Assembly (NCBI GenBank): GCA_001692895.1
Contig: KV748205.1
Coordinates: forward strand, 1,702,798 to 1,766,797
DNA length: 64,000 nt
DNA from: Cenococcum geophilum 1.58
Taxonomy: Eukaryota; Ascomycota; Dothideomycetes; Gloniales; Gloniaceae
Reading direction: 5' to 3'
Position 1 is the stretch's first letter; each line of letters begins with the position of its first letter. Position numbers and translations under genes: made by a program. Of the stretch, positions 24,501 to 34,741 are shown piece by piece. The notes below the pieces were generated by a model that saw only the letters and a program-made list of their open reading frames with translations, was not told the origin of the DNA and searched no databases.

Positions 24501-24811
24501 GCCGCAGCACGCTCGAGGGCCATTCCGGCTCGGTCAACCACGTAGCCTTCTCGCCGGACGGCCGGTATCTGGAAGCACCTGGAGGAGACATTCCTCTTCC
24601 TTCGCCTCTCTTGAGTAGTCTTCCCTCTCAGGCAAAAGAGCTGCCTACTATCTTTGTAAATGACCAGTGGATAAGTTCTATTACAAAAGCCCTACTTTGG
24701 CTTCCGCCTGAATATCGACCAAAATGTACAGCTGTTTATAGAAACGTGATTTGCGTAGGACATTCATCGGGTCGTATAACCTTACTTCAACTTTATCCAG
24801 ATAAAAGCTAG
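21525..24811 (+). CDS. NLR: STAND N-domain, NACHT, WD40 repeats
   Basis: Best model joins 21525-21943, 21998-23618 and 23670-24811. Introns of 54 nt (branch GACTAAT) and 51 nt keep frame. The N-terminus ([20 protein letters not shown], ~140 aa) matches the fungal STAND N-terminal domain. NACHT follows, with Walker [10 protein letters not shown] at residues 217-225 and Walker [10 protein letters not shown] at 319-327. Exon 3 gives the usual linker ([25 protein letters not shown]), six WD40 units and the closing WLPPEYRP...GHSSGRI segment. Such receptors act in non-self recognition and regulated cell death. Several one-base indels in the WD units break the frame, so the gene is either a young pseudogene or its repeats are mis-assembled. 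The ATG at 21525 was chosen because the domain starts there, not at the upstream ATG 21459. Confidence 0.85.
23880..24567 (+). repeat. Six near-identical WD40-coding repeats (~125 bp)
   Basis: Each unit begins CGCAGCACGCTCGAGGG, includes ACGTAGCCTTCTCGCCGG and ends GCAGCAACGGGGTCTTGC. The last unit is cut after GACGGCC. Units differ at a few codons (after GH, after SP-DG, and around the SGDRT turn) and by single-base indels. The identity indicates recent homogenisation. Confidence 0.9.
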
Positions 24812-25077
24812 CAATAATCCTATTTATCTTTATCTTTTTAATAATCTCTATTTTATAGAGGGGTCCGGGGGACTACATATATTTATATTATAAGAGAGCC
24901 TTTTCTAGCCTTTTCTATTGGTTCCGTTTTAGTTAAAGCTGATGATAACATACGTGGCGAGGTACTTGTCCCTTGCTACGCTAGCAGGGAGGGTGGCCGA
25001 CCTGCTCCGGCTACACCTTGCCGAGATATGCTGAATTTGATAGGACTGTGGGAAAAAATAATAGACGGGAAAATTAA

Positions 25078-25435
25078 GGGGCCGTTCTGTTGCAACTACA
25101 TATTCAATATGGAGGCTCCATATTGAACCGAAATAGAGCTCAAATATGATTCTGAAGGGATCGTTCGGTTAAACTCCTCATAATCAGAACCACAGAATTT
25201 TTAATGTTCCTTTCACCGCCCAAAAAACACGCTAAAAGGTTGGCAACTTTAGCTTCTGTAACGGAGCTCTTGGCGTCATTTCAATATGTAGCTCGAAGCT
25301 CCTGTTACAGATTCCAGTTCAATATGGAGGCTTCCGTTAAAGCCACAGACGCGTAACAAATTAGGAAGGAACACGTCCTTTCTGTTGGACTTTCAATTCA
25401 TATTCAATCTGACGGTTTTGCAACCGAACGAACCC
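25078..25435. mobile_element. PIF/Harbinger-like MITE 1
   Basis: Termini GGGGCCGTTCTGTTGCAA and the complement of TTGCAACCGAACGAACCC, with a TAA duplication at 25075-25077 and 25436-25438. Three-base TWA duplications with G-rich, GTTYGGTT-like termini are typical of PIF/Harbinger (Tourist-type) elements. 358 bp, no transposase. The gap 24812-25077 holds no recognised feature. Confidence 0.8.
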
Positions 25436-25485
25436 TAAGCCATATATAGCGCAGCTGATTGTAGATAACGCCACTTGATTACATA

Positions 25486-25661
25486 CTACGTATCAGGCAT
25501 AAGTTTCGTTAGTATGTGTGGAGCTTGGCAAAGGAATTCCTTTTTTTTCATTGGTTACTTTAAAAGATTGTCACACATTATTAATCGGACGGCCTGTCTT
25601 ATCCTTGTTAATAATCCATGTCAGACGGACGTACTAACGAAACTTATGCCTGATACCGTAG
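25486..25661. mobile_element. 176-bp MITE with ~28-bp inverted repeats
   Basis: CTACGTATCAGGCATAAG at the left matches the inverse of CTTATGCCTGATACCGTAG at the right, continuing through TTTCGTTAGTA. TA flanks at 25484-25485 and 25662-25663. Confidence 0.8.
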
Positions 25662-25760
25662 TATACATCGTATTTTATAACGGCGATCTCTTAGGCTGTT
25701 CATATACGAGCCACAAGTACTGTCCGGCACTATTGTTTGACGCTTGACTTAATTTAGTAA

Positions 25761-25950
25761 GGAGCCGTTCGGTTGCAACCTCCATATTCAATATGGAGGC
25801 TCATATTGTAACCGATATGGGGCTCAAATCTGAATATCAGGTAGTTGTTCAGTAGATCTGACGACTTTTGAATCTAAAGTTCCTCCATATCGGTAAGCGC
25901 GTTAAATTTGCAAACTATACAGTAGTAAAAGTGAGATTCTTGGCACCGTT
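25761..25950. mobile_element. Truncated PIF/Harbinger-like MITE
   Basis: GGAGCCGTTCGGTTGCAACC follows TAA and leads into the same CTCCATATTCAATATGGAGG segment as MITE 1. No matching right terminus was found; the sequence runs into the next MITE. Confidence 0.55.
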
Positions 25951-26120
25951 TTAGGGAGCGTTCGGTTGCAATCCGGAGCTTTTTCAATCTGACGTTGATC
26001 CGTGCTTCCACCGGCGTTAATTAGTAGATAATTAGTGGCGCTTAATCTGGTAGTCGTACTCAATCTGACTCTTGCAAAACGTACCTACTACCGATCCTTT
26101 ATTACTATCGTATAGGGCCT

Positions 26121-26187
26121 ACTGTAGTCCGCGTGGGCCCGACAGGGATCCGAATCGGACGTTAAGCAATAAATGAATAAATAAATA
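26121..26187 (+). mobile_element. 5'-truncated LINE 3' end with 9-bp duplication
   Basis: 67 bp (CTGTAGTCCGCGTGGGCC ... GTTAAGCAATAAATGAATAA) with an (AATA)n tail is flanked by ATAGGGCCT at 26112-26120 and 26188-26196. A variable-length duplication plus an A/T tail is the mark of target-primed reverse transcription. It is related to 16036-16125. Confidence 0.75.
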
Positions 26188-26196
26188 ATAGGGCCT

Positions 26197-26221
26197 GCAG
26201 CAGCAGCAGCAGCAGCAGCAG
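26197..26221. repeat. (GCA)8 microsatellite
   Basis: Eight uninterrupted GCA units directly after the LINE target-site duplication. Confidence 0.9.
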
Positions 26222-26529
26222 TAACACCGTCGTCGGTAAGGGCGGTGGCGGTGGGGGCATGGTGGGCAATCGGACGGGTGCACGAGCAGAGCTCCAGATT
26301 CGACTTGACGATTGACCTGGAGAAAAAAGCTCCAGATTGATCTGACGCCAAGAGCTCAAGTTCAACTACTATATACGGTAAAGCATGCGAATTTGACGCG
26401 GTTGCCGATCTGGAGGAGCTCCAGATCAGAAAGTCGCCAGATTGACCGAACAGACACCTCCAGATCAACTCGGTTCTGAAGCCTCCAGATTCAATCTGGA
26501 GCTGCAACCGAACGCTCCCTTAATATATC

Positions 26530-26663
26530 CCTTGCGACGGTGGAATTCGTCCTACGGTTATCGATAAGAGCTAGCCAATAGAATCAATAGGATCAAGGCT
26601 CCGTGACCATACGCGTACTTTTGATTCTGGTGTTCGCGCACGGTCCAACTCACCGTTGCAAGG
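26530..26663. repeat. Dispersed hairpin-ended repeat, copy 2
   Basis: The core 26548-26653 matches copy 1 (957-1100) with transition differences. The closing ends here are CCTTGCGACGGTG and CACCGTTGCAAGG, complementary at 12 of 13 positions, but unlike the ends of copy 1. Confidence 0.65.
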
Positions 26664-26686
26664 AATAGCTTCGAGCTCTTATTCTA

Positions 26687-26832
26687 CAAGGGGGTAACAT
26701 GAACGGGTCAGACGCCCACCCTGCTAGTATGGGTGAAGAAATAAGCGAGTCCAGAGTGACATAGCGGGGCCAGGTTATTTTGTTTACAGTACTAGCAGGG
26801 TGGGCGTCTGACCCGTTCATGTTACCCCCTTG
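26687..26832. mobile_element. 146-bp MITE with perfect 43-bp inverted repeats
   Basis: CAAGGGGGTAACATGAAC ... CACCCTGCTAGTA at the left equals the inverse of 26790-26832 with no mismatch. TA duplications lie at 26685-26686 and 26833-26834. The perfect arms point to a recent insertion. Confidence 0.9.
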
Positions 26833-26834
26833 TA

Positions 26835-27658
26835 TATTCTATATTAATCTGGAACTCTCGCATATGCGTTAAAGTAACAACTTCTCGTAATATAGCGACT
26901 CTATACACCCCGATCGCGATACCACCGTTATATTTGCAAGCCTTATATAATATTATTATCTTAACCTTCTTAATCGCGATAAGCTTGTTTCCGGGGGGCG
27001 CTTAAACGGGAGGTGGGCGAAGGCGTGGAAAACGTCGATCGCAGAGAGGGCGTTGGCCGAGGAGAATGCTCTATTCCTACACTAAAGTAGGGTGTCGCGA
27101 TAGAGGCCTGGTGGCAGAGAGGGCTCACTCGAACCGCTCACCGACATCAATCACACATTGTGCGAAGTCAAATCTGGAGCCTCATCTGGAGCCTTACCGA
27201 ACGATCGACTCAATTACAGATTCAAATGAGCCATGGTAGTAGCCGCCACTAATTACAAAATGGGCGACACTAAAAGGCGCACAGATTGAACAGATTATGA
27301 TATGGAGGCGATTTGCAGCCCCTAAGGCGACTGCTAAGAGTGGTGCGGGGCAAAATCTCAGTTGCGTGGTGTATTAAAGGGAACAGGCAAGGGTTGGTTG
27401 TCAAGCGAGTCATGCTAAAGCCTTTGTTTTCTTTGGGTCTTGGTGTCAACACAAAACACCTTGACTGCCCCCAAGAGAACGCCAAAATTGTTGTGACCGA
27501 ACAGACACTGCAGCTCGGATGTCCACTAGCTGAGAACGAGCCCACCTCGCAGCTCTCTTCTTCCTCCCGCCTGAAGGTCCCTCGATATTCCCGCACTTAG
27601 CGCAAGCCAATCTAGCCCCTGAAAAGAGCTTTCCTGGAGGCACAATTGAGCTAAAGCC
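26835..27658. promoter_or_regulatory. Upstream region of erg4
   Basis: No gene is supported here. 27130-27240 keeps scraps resembling the MITEs (CTGGAGCCTTACCGAACG). The plus-strand open frame 27313-27600 has no recognisable domain. The erg4 promoter presumably lies in the proximal part, but no specific site was identified. Confidence 0.4.
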
Positions 27659-29664
27659 ATGTCAGAGCGAGTGACGCGTTCGAGGACAGGCAAGACGCCT
27701 AGGTGAGTACTGCCGGATACCGCAATCCAGCTTTCTCGCATCATTTGTAGTTTTGTGGGGTGATTGCTGACTCCGGCCGATGCATAGCAAGCCATACAAT
27801 CCTGGCTTTGTCGAAACACCAGGGCGCAAGCGCGGCCCGCGCAAGTCTGTTATCCCCTCCAATCCCTTCGATTCCGACGATTCCACGCCTCCTCCCTCAA
27901 TTGGCCTCGCCGATTCAGTCAAAAAGGCTCCGAAAGAGTCCGCGACTCTCAATGGTGCATTGAGCAATGGCAATGGAGATGCGAGCAGCCATGTCAACAG
28001 CTATACCAATGGTCACGCCAATGGACATGCTAATGGACATGCCAATGGATATGCTAATGGACATGCTAATGGACATGCCAATGGACATCCCAATGGACAC
28101 GCGAAGCCTACCCGGACGGAAGTTACAGACCCAACAGTCGACTCGACAGGACAATTCGAATTCGGAGGCTCCTTGGGTGTGAGCGCCATGATGATCGGAT
28201 TTCCACTGCTAATGTACTACATGTGGATTGGCGCAACATTCTTCGATGGTCGCTTTCCTAAGCCAGTGGCCGGTGAGAGCTTCTCGGATTTTCTGGGGCA
28301 CATGTGGTATCTCGTGCGGACACAAGCATATCCGCACCGGGATGCCTGGTTGATCTACTGGACATTTTTCGTCGTCGAGGGCATTTTCTATCTCCTCCTG
28401 CCAGGCGTGTATTGTAAAGGAAAACCGCTCCCACACCTAGGCGGTAAGAAGTTGGACTACTACTGCTCTGGAATCTGGTCCTTTTATGTTACTATCGTCC
28501 TAGCACTGACCCTTCACTTCACTGGGCTTTTCAAGCTCTACACGCTCATCGACGAGTTCGGACCCATCATGTCTGTTGCGATCATGTCTGGATTTATCGT
28601 CTCATTTCTCGCATACTTCTCGGCCTTATATCGTGGCGCACAGCATCGCATGACTGGCTATCCAATCTATGACTTCTTCATGGGCGCGGAGCTCAACCCG
28701 CGCATGTTCGGATTACTAGATTTCAAGATGTTTTTCGAAGTGCGCCTGCCTTGGTATATCCTCTTCTTGCTATCTTTAGGCACGGCTGCGCGGCAGTACG
28801 AGCACTACGGGTATGTATCCGGAGAAGTAGGATTCATTCTTATGGCACATTTTATATATGCGAACGCATGCTCGAAAGGGGAGCATCTAATCGTTCCATC
28901 ATGGTAAGTTTACCCTGAGCCCAACCAAGAGAAGCAGCTGTATCCAATGCTTACTTGTGTAGGGACATGTACTACGAGAAATGGGGCTTCATGCTCATTT
29001 TCTGGAATCTCGCCGGCGTGCCCCTCTCCTACTGCCACTGCACCATCTACCTCGCCTCGCACGACCCAGAAACTTACCGCTGGCCGCGCTGGGCTCTCGC
29101 TTCGCTCACTACAGCTTACCTGTTCGTGTACTGGGTCTGGGACACATGCAACAGCCAGAAGAACATGTTCAGGCAGGAGGAGCGCGGCACGGTCTTCGAG
29201 CGCAAGACATTTCCGCATTTCAGCTACGGCAGACTAAAGAACCCGAAAAGCATCCCAACCAAGACCGGCGACGGCATTTTGTGCGATGGGTGGTGTACAT
29301 CTCCCCCCTCCGATCCTCTCCCGCATCCCTCCACAATCCCCCAAATCTGTCGAGTACCCGCTAACTAGCTTTTTCGTCCAGACGGCCGCGCTCGCAAAGT
29401 CCACTACACCTGCGACCTCTTCTTCGCGCTCTCCTGGGGCCTGGTCACCGGCTTCAAGTCGCCGTTCCCGTGGTTCTACCCGCTGTTTTTCTCGGCCATG
29501 ATCGTGCACCGCGCCATGCGGGACATCGAGCGCTGCCATGAGAAGTACGGCGAGGCGTGGGAGGAGTACACGCGCCGCGTGCCTTGGTTGTTCATTCCAG
29601 TAAGTCGTCCATTTCCTTTTCCTTCATCTGGGCCTAGGGCTAACCCGCACAGTACGTTTTTTAA
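27659..29664 (+). CDS. erg4: Delta(24(28)) sterol C-24 reductase Erg4
   Basis: Five exons (27659-27702, 27788-28903, 28963-29294, 29382-29599, 29653-29664) join in frame to 573 residues. Family blocks in order: [95 protein letters not shown] and the C-terminal [16 protein letters not shown], ending FIPYVF. This ERG4/ERG24-family multi-pass ER membrane enzyme reduces the C24(28) double bond in the last step of ergosterol synthesis. Oddities: a serine/asparagine-rich N-terminus with a [12 protein letters not shown] repeat (residues ~85-115), and a 12-nt last exon. All splice sites are GT-AG. Confidence 0.95.
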
Positions 29665-30285
29665 AAGCAATATCGCATAGGATTGGAGCAAAAGCGAGGT
29701 TTGCGCGTGCTTGTTGGGGGGAAGTGGAGAGTGCTGGCTTCACTCTTCACTCTCACCCTTGATCTTCTATTCTTCATGGCTGTACAAGTATTTGGAATAT
29801 TGGCGATGTAGCGCCTGCTCATTTTAAGCAAGAAGGGTGAATAAAAAGGGGGGCTAGCTATATGGACTGCATATAGGGGAGTTGGGGGTCGTGGTTTTGA
29901 TTTAGCTTTTTACCTTACCTTCGCTTCGCGCAGGATTCTGCGCCGCTGTATTCTTATCCGTGGGCAAAGGGTGCCTCATAACAGTTAATTTTAATTCATA
30001 ATACTGTACATTCTACATGTAGCTCGTTGCAGGTTATAATACGGTTCATTTGTGAGTTAGGAGGAGCTGTGTTAGTTCATAGTTTACAGCAGGTTCCGTT
30101 CATCCAACACCCAGCATCCAGCATTCTCCACTACCGCATTAGAAGTTCTAGTCACTCAGTCTCCATTTCTAGCCCACTTAACCACTCCACTCGACATCCC
30201 AAGCCTGACACCAACACCAAGACACGAACTCACTCAACACCCCCACAAAAACCCCAACCCCCAGCAGCAACCCCACCCAGGGCCC
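29665..30285. other. Convergent intergenic region
   Basis: Lies between the 3' ends of erg4 and the next minus-strand gene. It probably holds both 3' untranslated regions. The right part is CA-rich. No gene was recognised. Confidence 0.5.
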
Positions 30286-32492
30286 CTACGCCTTGAACCT
30301 CCTCGCCCCAAACCTACTCAGCAGCTCCTCCGCCGTCGTCCCCCCCGGCGTCCCAACCCCTGGCGTCGCCGGCCCGCTCGCGACCGCACCGCCCGCTCCC
30401 CCGCGCCGGGGCGTCTGGGGCGTCGTTTCAGTGACGAGCGTGGCAGGCGCCGCTTTCGGCCTCGCTTTGAGCTTCATCTTCGTCTTGGGTGGTGCTGTCG
30501 GTTCCTTGGCAGCGAAGCGGGTGCGGAGACGGCGGCCTGGGGCGTGGAGGATGTGGAGCGGGGAGAGCAGGGCCTGGGTTGCTGGGGGGGTTGCGGTGAG
30601 GCTCTGGGGTGGAGTAGGGAGGGGGAGGGGGGCGGAGGCGCTAGTCGGGGAAGGGCGAGGTGGGCCGCTGCTTAGTTTTCTCCTCTTTCTGACGCGCTCT
30701 GGGGGGTTTGGTTCGGTGTGGGGTTTGGTGGCTGCTTGCTCGGGCCTTAGGGGGTTTTCGTCTGTACTCCGGATGTTGGTGTAGATTTTTAGTTCTGAGG
30801 CTCGGAAGAGAGCGGAGATGGGGCTGAGGTCGCGATCGCCTGAGTGGTCGGGCGTCGAGACGATAAGCATATCTGGCGGTTTGTTTGAACCCTTGGCGGC
30901 GTTTGAAGTCCTTCGGCCTGTAGGAGGAGCTGCGGCTGTTTCTGCTGGGGGTATGTTATGAGCCTTTTCGGAGCTTGTTTGCCCTAAGGACTTACGCTTT
31001 CGCTTTGTCGCATTTTTGAGCACTTTTGTGTTGTCGGTATCAATGGTAGAGAGCGACTGCCTACGTCTTGTGTATGAGACGTTGCTCTGTTCCTCTGCTC
31101 TGGAATGCTCTTGTTTTCTGTCTGCGGGGGCATCATATTCGCAATCCTCCTGGTGTGTTTGACACTGATGGCATGGCTTCTGTCTATCACACTAAAAGTA
31201 GCAGTTGTCAGCGGTGGGAAATTTGATAGTAGGAAGTTCTTGCTACGAACCCTTACTTCTTTCTGCAGGCAACGCTTGCAGTTGATTACTAGCTTGTTTT
31301 CTTTTGATTCCGCTGGAATCTCCGTATTTTGAGGCTCTACTTCTTTATTGATGGCGGACTGATTGGATGCACGGCCTTTGGCTTTCCCTATAAATATAAA
31401 TTAGAAAAGTTTTCACAGGGAAGTAGTACAAGGCTTGTAATTCTACGGCTGGGGGGAAAGATGAGTAGAAGTAGTTTTTGAACTTAATTCTGCGAGTGCT
31501 AAGGTACACAACGCTTACCTTCATCTCCATCTCTACGCATCTCGGCGCGCTTCATCCGAACAAAATTAACCAAATTCATTGGCTTCCCAGCCCTGTACCA
31601 TTCTGATTTCCAACAATGTTTTTCCATGTTTGAAACAGGTGAACCGCCAGCCACATCACGCGAAGAGGGTCTTGAAGCGTTCTCAACCGGTTCAGCCGAT
31701 CCAGCAGTTGCAGCATCTACATGCCAATTATTTTCGGCACCACCCCCGGAGGCTTTTGTAGATACGGACGTGATTTTTTTGCTTGCTGTCGACGATGAGG
31801 CTCTGGATGTCAAACCTTGATCCCTAGCACGAGAGGCCAGAAATATGCGTAACGCTGCTGGTATCGATGGAGCTATGGGTGGACCGCGCATCATACCTAG
31901 CGAAGACGGATACGGTACAATGCTCGGGGCTCTCGACATGGCTCTCAAAGTTTCAGGCGAAGACGCTGTTGGCGATGTCAGACGAAATATTTCATCAAGG
32001 GAAGAAGTACTGACCTTGTAAACGACTATCATGATCTGCGTGATGTTGAGGGTGGGATGGGAGCTGCGGAATCGCAAGGACTGGCCAACAGCCACTTTTA
32101 TCCTTGCTCGAAACAGCTGAAGCCTGGGGTTTGTCTGTAGCTGAGTTTTGTTCGATACTCAGACCGGTTTCCGCAACTTGTTGATCACTCATGGGCCTAT
32201 TCGAGAGCATCATGTCAACTTCCACCTACAATTGAATGTCATAAATAGCCACCCACACTTGAGCTCCTCTCAATCCCTCAAAGGCCTTTCTTATCTCTTC
32301 TAACCTATTGTCATGTACAGTACGTGCAGCCTTCTCTTCGGCAAGACGCTCTTTCACAAGCGCTATCTCTCTTACTAGTTGTCCCAAGCGGTGAGCTTGC
32401 TCTTCAGAGTTGGTGTGCTCGGATGCTTCTGCGCGTAGTGCGGCTACCACTACTCCAAGAGCAGTAATTGGATCTGAAGTCGATTGACTCAT
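30286..32492 (-). CDS. Unknown nuclear-type protein with a six-Cys cluster
   Basis: I derived five exons on the minus strand (32492-32259, 32225-32015, 31965-31519, 31387-31257, 31191-30286) that join in frame to 642 residues. Introns are 33, 49, 131 and 65 nt; the 33-nt one is unusually short and least certain. Exon 1 predicts a coiled coil (LVREIALVKERLAEEKAAR). Splicing exon 4 to exon 5 creates a cluster C-x2-C-x4-C-x5-C-x2-C-x6-C, similar to a Zn2Cys6 binuclear cluster but with four rather than six residues between the second and third Cys. The rest is low complexity, with basic patches (KRKRK, RKRRK) and a Pro/Ala-rich tail ending SRFGARRFKA. DNA or chromatin binding is plausible; no function is established. 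Confidence 0.65.
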
Positions 32493-33365
32493 CTCCGGCG
32501 TAGTTAATCTGTTCGTGAAATTAAGCTAGGTTCATGAGGACAGATGTTAGAGCAGCCAGAAAAGTTACTGGCGGAGTAGTGTGCTGTTGTGGTTCGTGAA
32601 AACAACCGGCGGTCAGATAGACTAGTCAATGAGGGGATGCGATCCTAAAAGAGATATCTCTGCCAAATTACAAGACGAATATGGGCCAAGCCAAGTAAGT
32701 TACAAGGAAAGTGTAGATGCTATTGAGTCGCAGGTAAGGCTAGCAGAGTGCTGAAGGCTCTCGAAACATGTGAGGTACACAAGCGTGTGAACAACGCATG
32801 AAAGGAGGTGAAGCTGAGAGGCTTGGCAAATAATAGAAGATCTTATTCAGTTCTCATTAGCAGGCTACCTTTCAGCAAGTAGTACTTTGTCCTCCCACAG
32901 TGATATGCGGGCACCCGGGAATCATCTAAAATGTCTCGATGGTCATTCATCTGGAGTGGCGTTGATTCGATGGTTACGTTTCCTCTCGAAACGCACAACT
33001 TTGGCATAGAGAGCTTATTACGGACATTTTCATGTTATAGCTACTAGCGATTTATGCCTGGAACATTAACGCTGCCGGATGATATTAGTCCTGTCAACCA
33101 CAGACACCGACTTACAAACCAATGCTGGGAGTACCGATCAGTATTGCAAAGCAGAGGAATTTGCCTTCGAACGACTGTGTTACAAAATATCGAAAGACTA
33201 CGCGATCTCATAAACATATTCCAGCAAACCCTAGGCCGCCTCGCTCGTGATTGCACAAGATTCTAATATATACATACGTTGCCATCTAATAGCATCCGAT
33301 AGCATCCGGTTATCGTACAGTTGTCCTCTCTTACATATTTTTAGATCTTAAGTTCAGTATTCCCT
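32493..33365. other. Intergenic region without a recognised gene
   Basis: Upstream of the Cys-cluster gene and downstream of mgr2. Overlapping open frames at 33044-33266 on both strands have no recognisable domain. Confidence 0.4.
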
Positions 33366-33922
33366 CTAGTTATTTTCGTTCTGGACCCGCCTGGGGTATT
33401 GACGCGGCGTTATCATCGGCTGTCTTCGCAGCCTTGCGAAAGCCTCCGTTGCTATCGGTGAGCTGTCTGTTCGTATCGTCGTACCAATGGCCATAAAGAA
33501 GCTATTGCGCAACGTATTCAGCGATACAGTTCTTTTCAGTCCAAGAAATCTCTAGCATACCCGAATGTGGCGGCAGATCCCAGCATGTATTGCCCGAGTG
33601 TTCGCAGCATTCCGTTAGGCCCCGGACCGAATCTTATGATATTTGTTGCTCCTGGATCCCGTCAGATCCGCTCGTGGTGCCAGCTTCAACGCTGCGTACC
33701 AAAAATGAAACCGATGATCAATCCTACAGCTAGCAGGAGGTAGAACAGGTGAGTAGGAGGCTTGCACTACAGATGAGCATTCAAAAACGTACATCCACCC
33801 ATCATGCCGCCCATCTTGACTGTGGGAAAGTGTTAGCTTTTGCGCGAGCTTTCGGTTTGACTTGTCTTACGTTTGTCGAAGGTCGACGGACCGCTCATAC
33901 CACCTCCTACTGGCACAGGCAT
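33366..33922 (-). CDS. mgr2: Mgr2/ROMO1 homologue, TIM23 translocase subunit
   Basis: Five small minus-strand exons (33922-33871, 33819-33793, 33729-33700, 33651-33561, 33501-33366) join to 111 residues, close to the usual family size of ~110. Introns are 51, 63, 48 and 59 nt, all GT-AG. The product starts MPVPVGGGM, continues STFDKLKMGGMMGG and VGLIIGFIFG (first membrane helix), then FGPGPNGMLRTLGQY and GSAATFGFFMAIGTTIRTD (second helix). These are diagnostic of Mgr2/ROMO1, the inner-membrane subunit that couples and gates lateral release at the TIM23 complex. Because the exons are so short, no single open frame reveals it. It is divergent from the FHA gene. Confidence 0.9.
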
Positions 33923-34741
33923 TATGACAGAGACTTGATTGAGCCTTATTCAACGAGAAGAAGGAAGAATAGAGCTTAATTCGAAGGTTTGGCCCAAGCA
34001 AAATGTTGGATGGTTGTCATTCATCCAGCGCCATTCGCTGATGGAAGATGCCGAACGGCGAATATAGTCACGTGATCGTTTGTCTTTTTTGAGAAGGAGT
34101 TGGAACGTGTTATTGCGGGTTACGCATCAGCTTCATTCTTTATATCACCCTCGCAATATTCTCACTTCAACTCATATGGCTCCTCATCTATAGCGGCTCA
34201 GCTGCGTGCATCTCCACAACGTCACGTTTCGGCTGTAGAACGTCCTTACGAGCGCCAGTAAGCAAGCGAGAACTTCCCGCCAGTGGAGTTGGGACAAGGA
34301 CCTGACGACTGTCATATGCCCCCGTTCTGCCTCTCCATAACACTGATCCTCGACCTCTATCCACCGCCGGCTACCCGTCAGTACCCCCATCACCTTTCCC
34401 TGCGCCACCTGCTGCCTCTGCCACTGCACCTCTTGCTAGGCCACAGCATCCTTCTCGGTCCTGACGTCGCACGTTAGCTAACACGGACCAGCACACGACA
34501 GACCCCCAGATCGCGAATCGCACCTTCGGCCAACCTGCGCCATATCTCTCCTTCGGCCCTCTCCCTTCGTATGAGTGAACGACCGGTCGCCCTTCTGTTG
34601 TCGCTGTTGTTTGATACTAGGGGTTGCTTGAGGTTGTCCTACACTGCCGGCGCTAAGTGAACACGGGGTCGCAAGACGGTCGACGCTAGAAAAAAGTCTT
34701 TCTCCGTTGCGAACGGCAGTCGCTCGCTAGATACATTGCAG
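33923..34741. promoter_or_regulatory. Shared upstream region, mgr2 / FHA gene
   Basis: The two flanking genes are transcribed away from each other across ~820 bp. It is CT-rich near 34300-34440 and presumably contains both promoters and 5' leaders. No specific sites were identified. Confidence 0.45.

Larger units (their letters stand above)
25954..26519. mobile_element. PIF/Harbinger-like MITE 2
   Basis: GGGAGCGTTCGGTTGCA and its exact complement TGCAACCGAACGCTCCC bound a 566-bp element, flanked by TTA at 25951-25953 and 26520-26522. A LINE fragment and a GCA microsatellite lie inside, so this MITE is older than that LINE insertion. Confidence 0.85.

Noticed and set aside
27313..27600. Plus-strand 95-codon frame upstream of erg4
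   Set aside because: No domain; overlapped by several minus-strand frames of similar size, so chance is likely.
30293..30784. 163-codon plus-strand frame
   Set aside because: Antisense shadow of the Pro/Ala-rich tail of the minus-strand gene.
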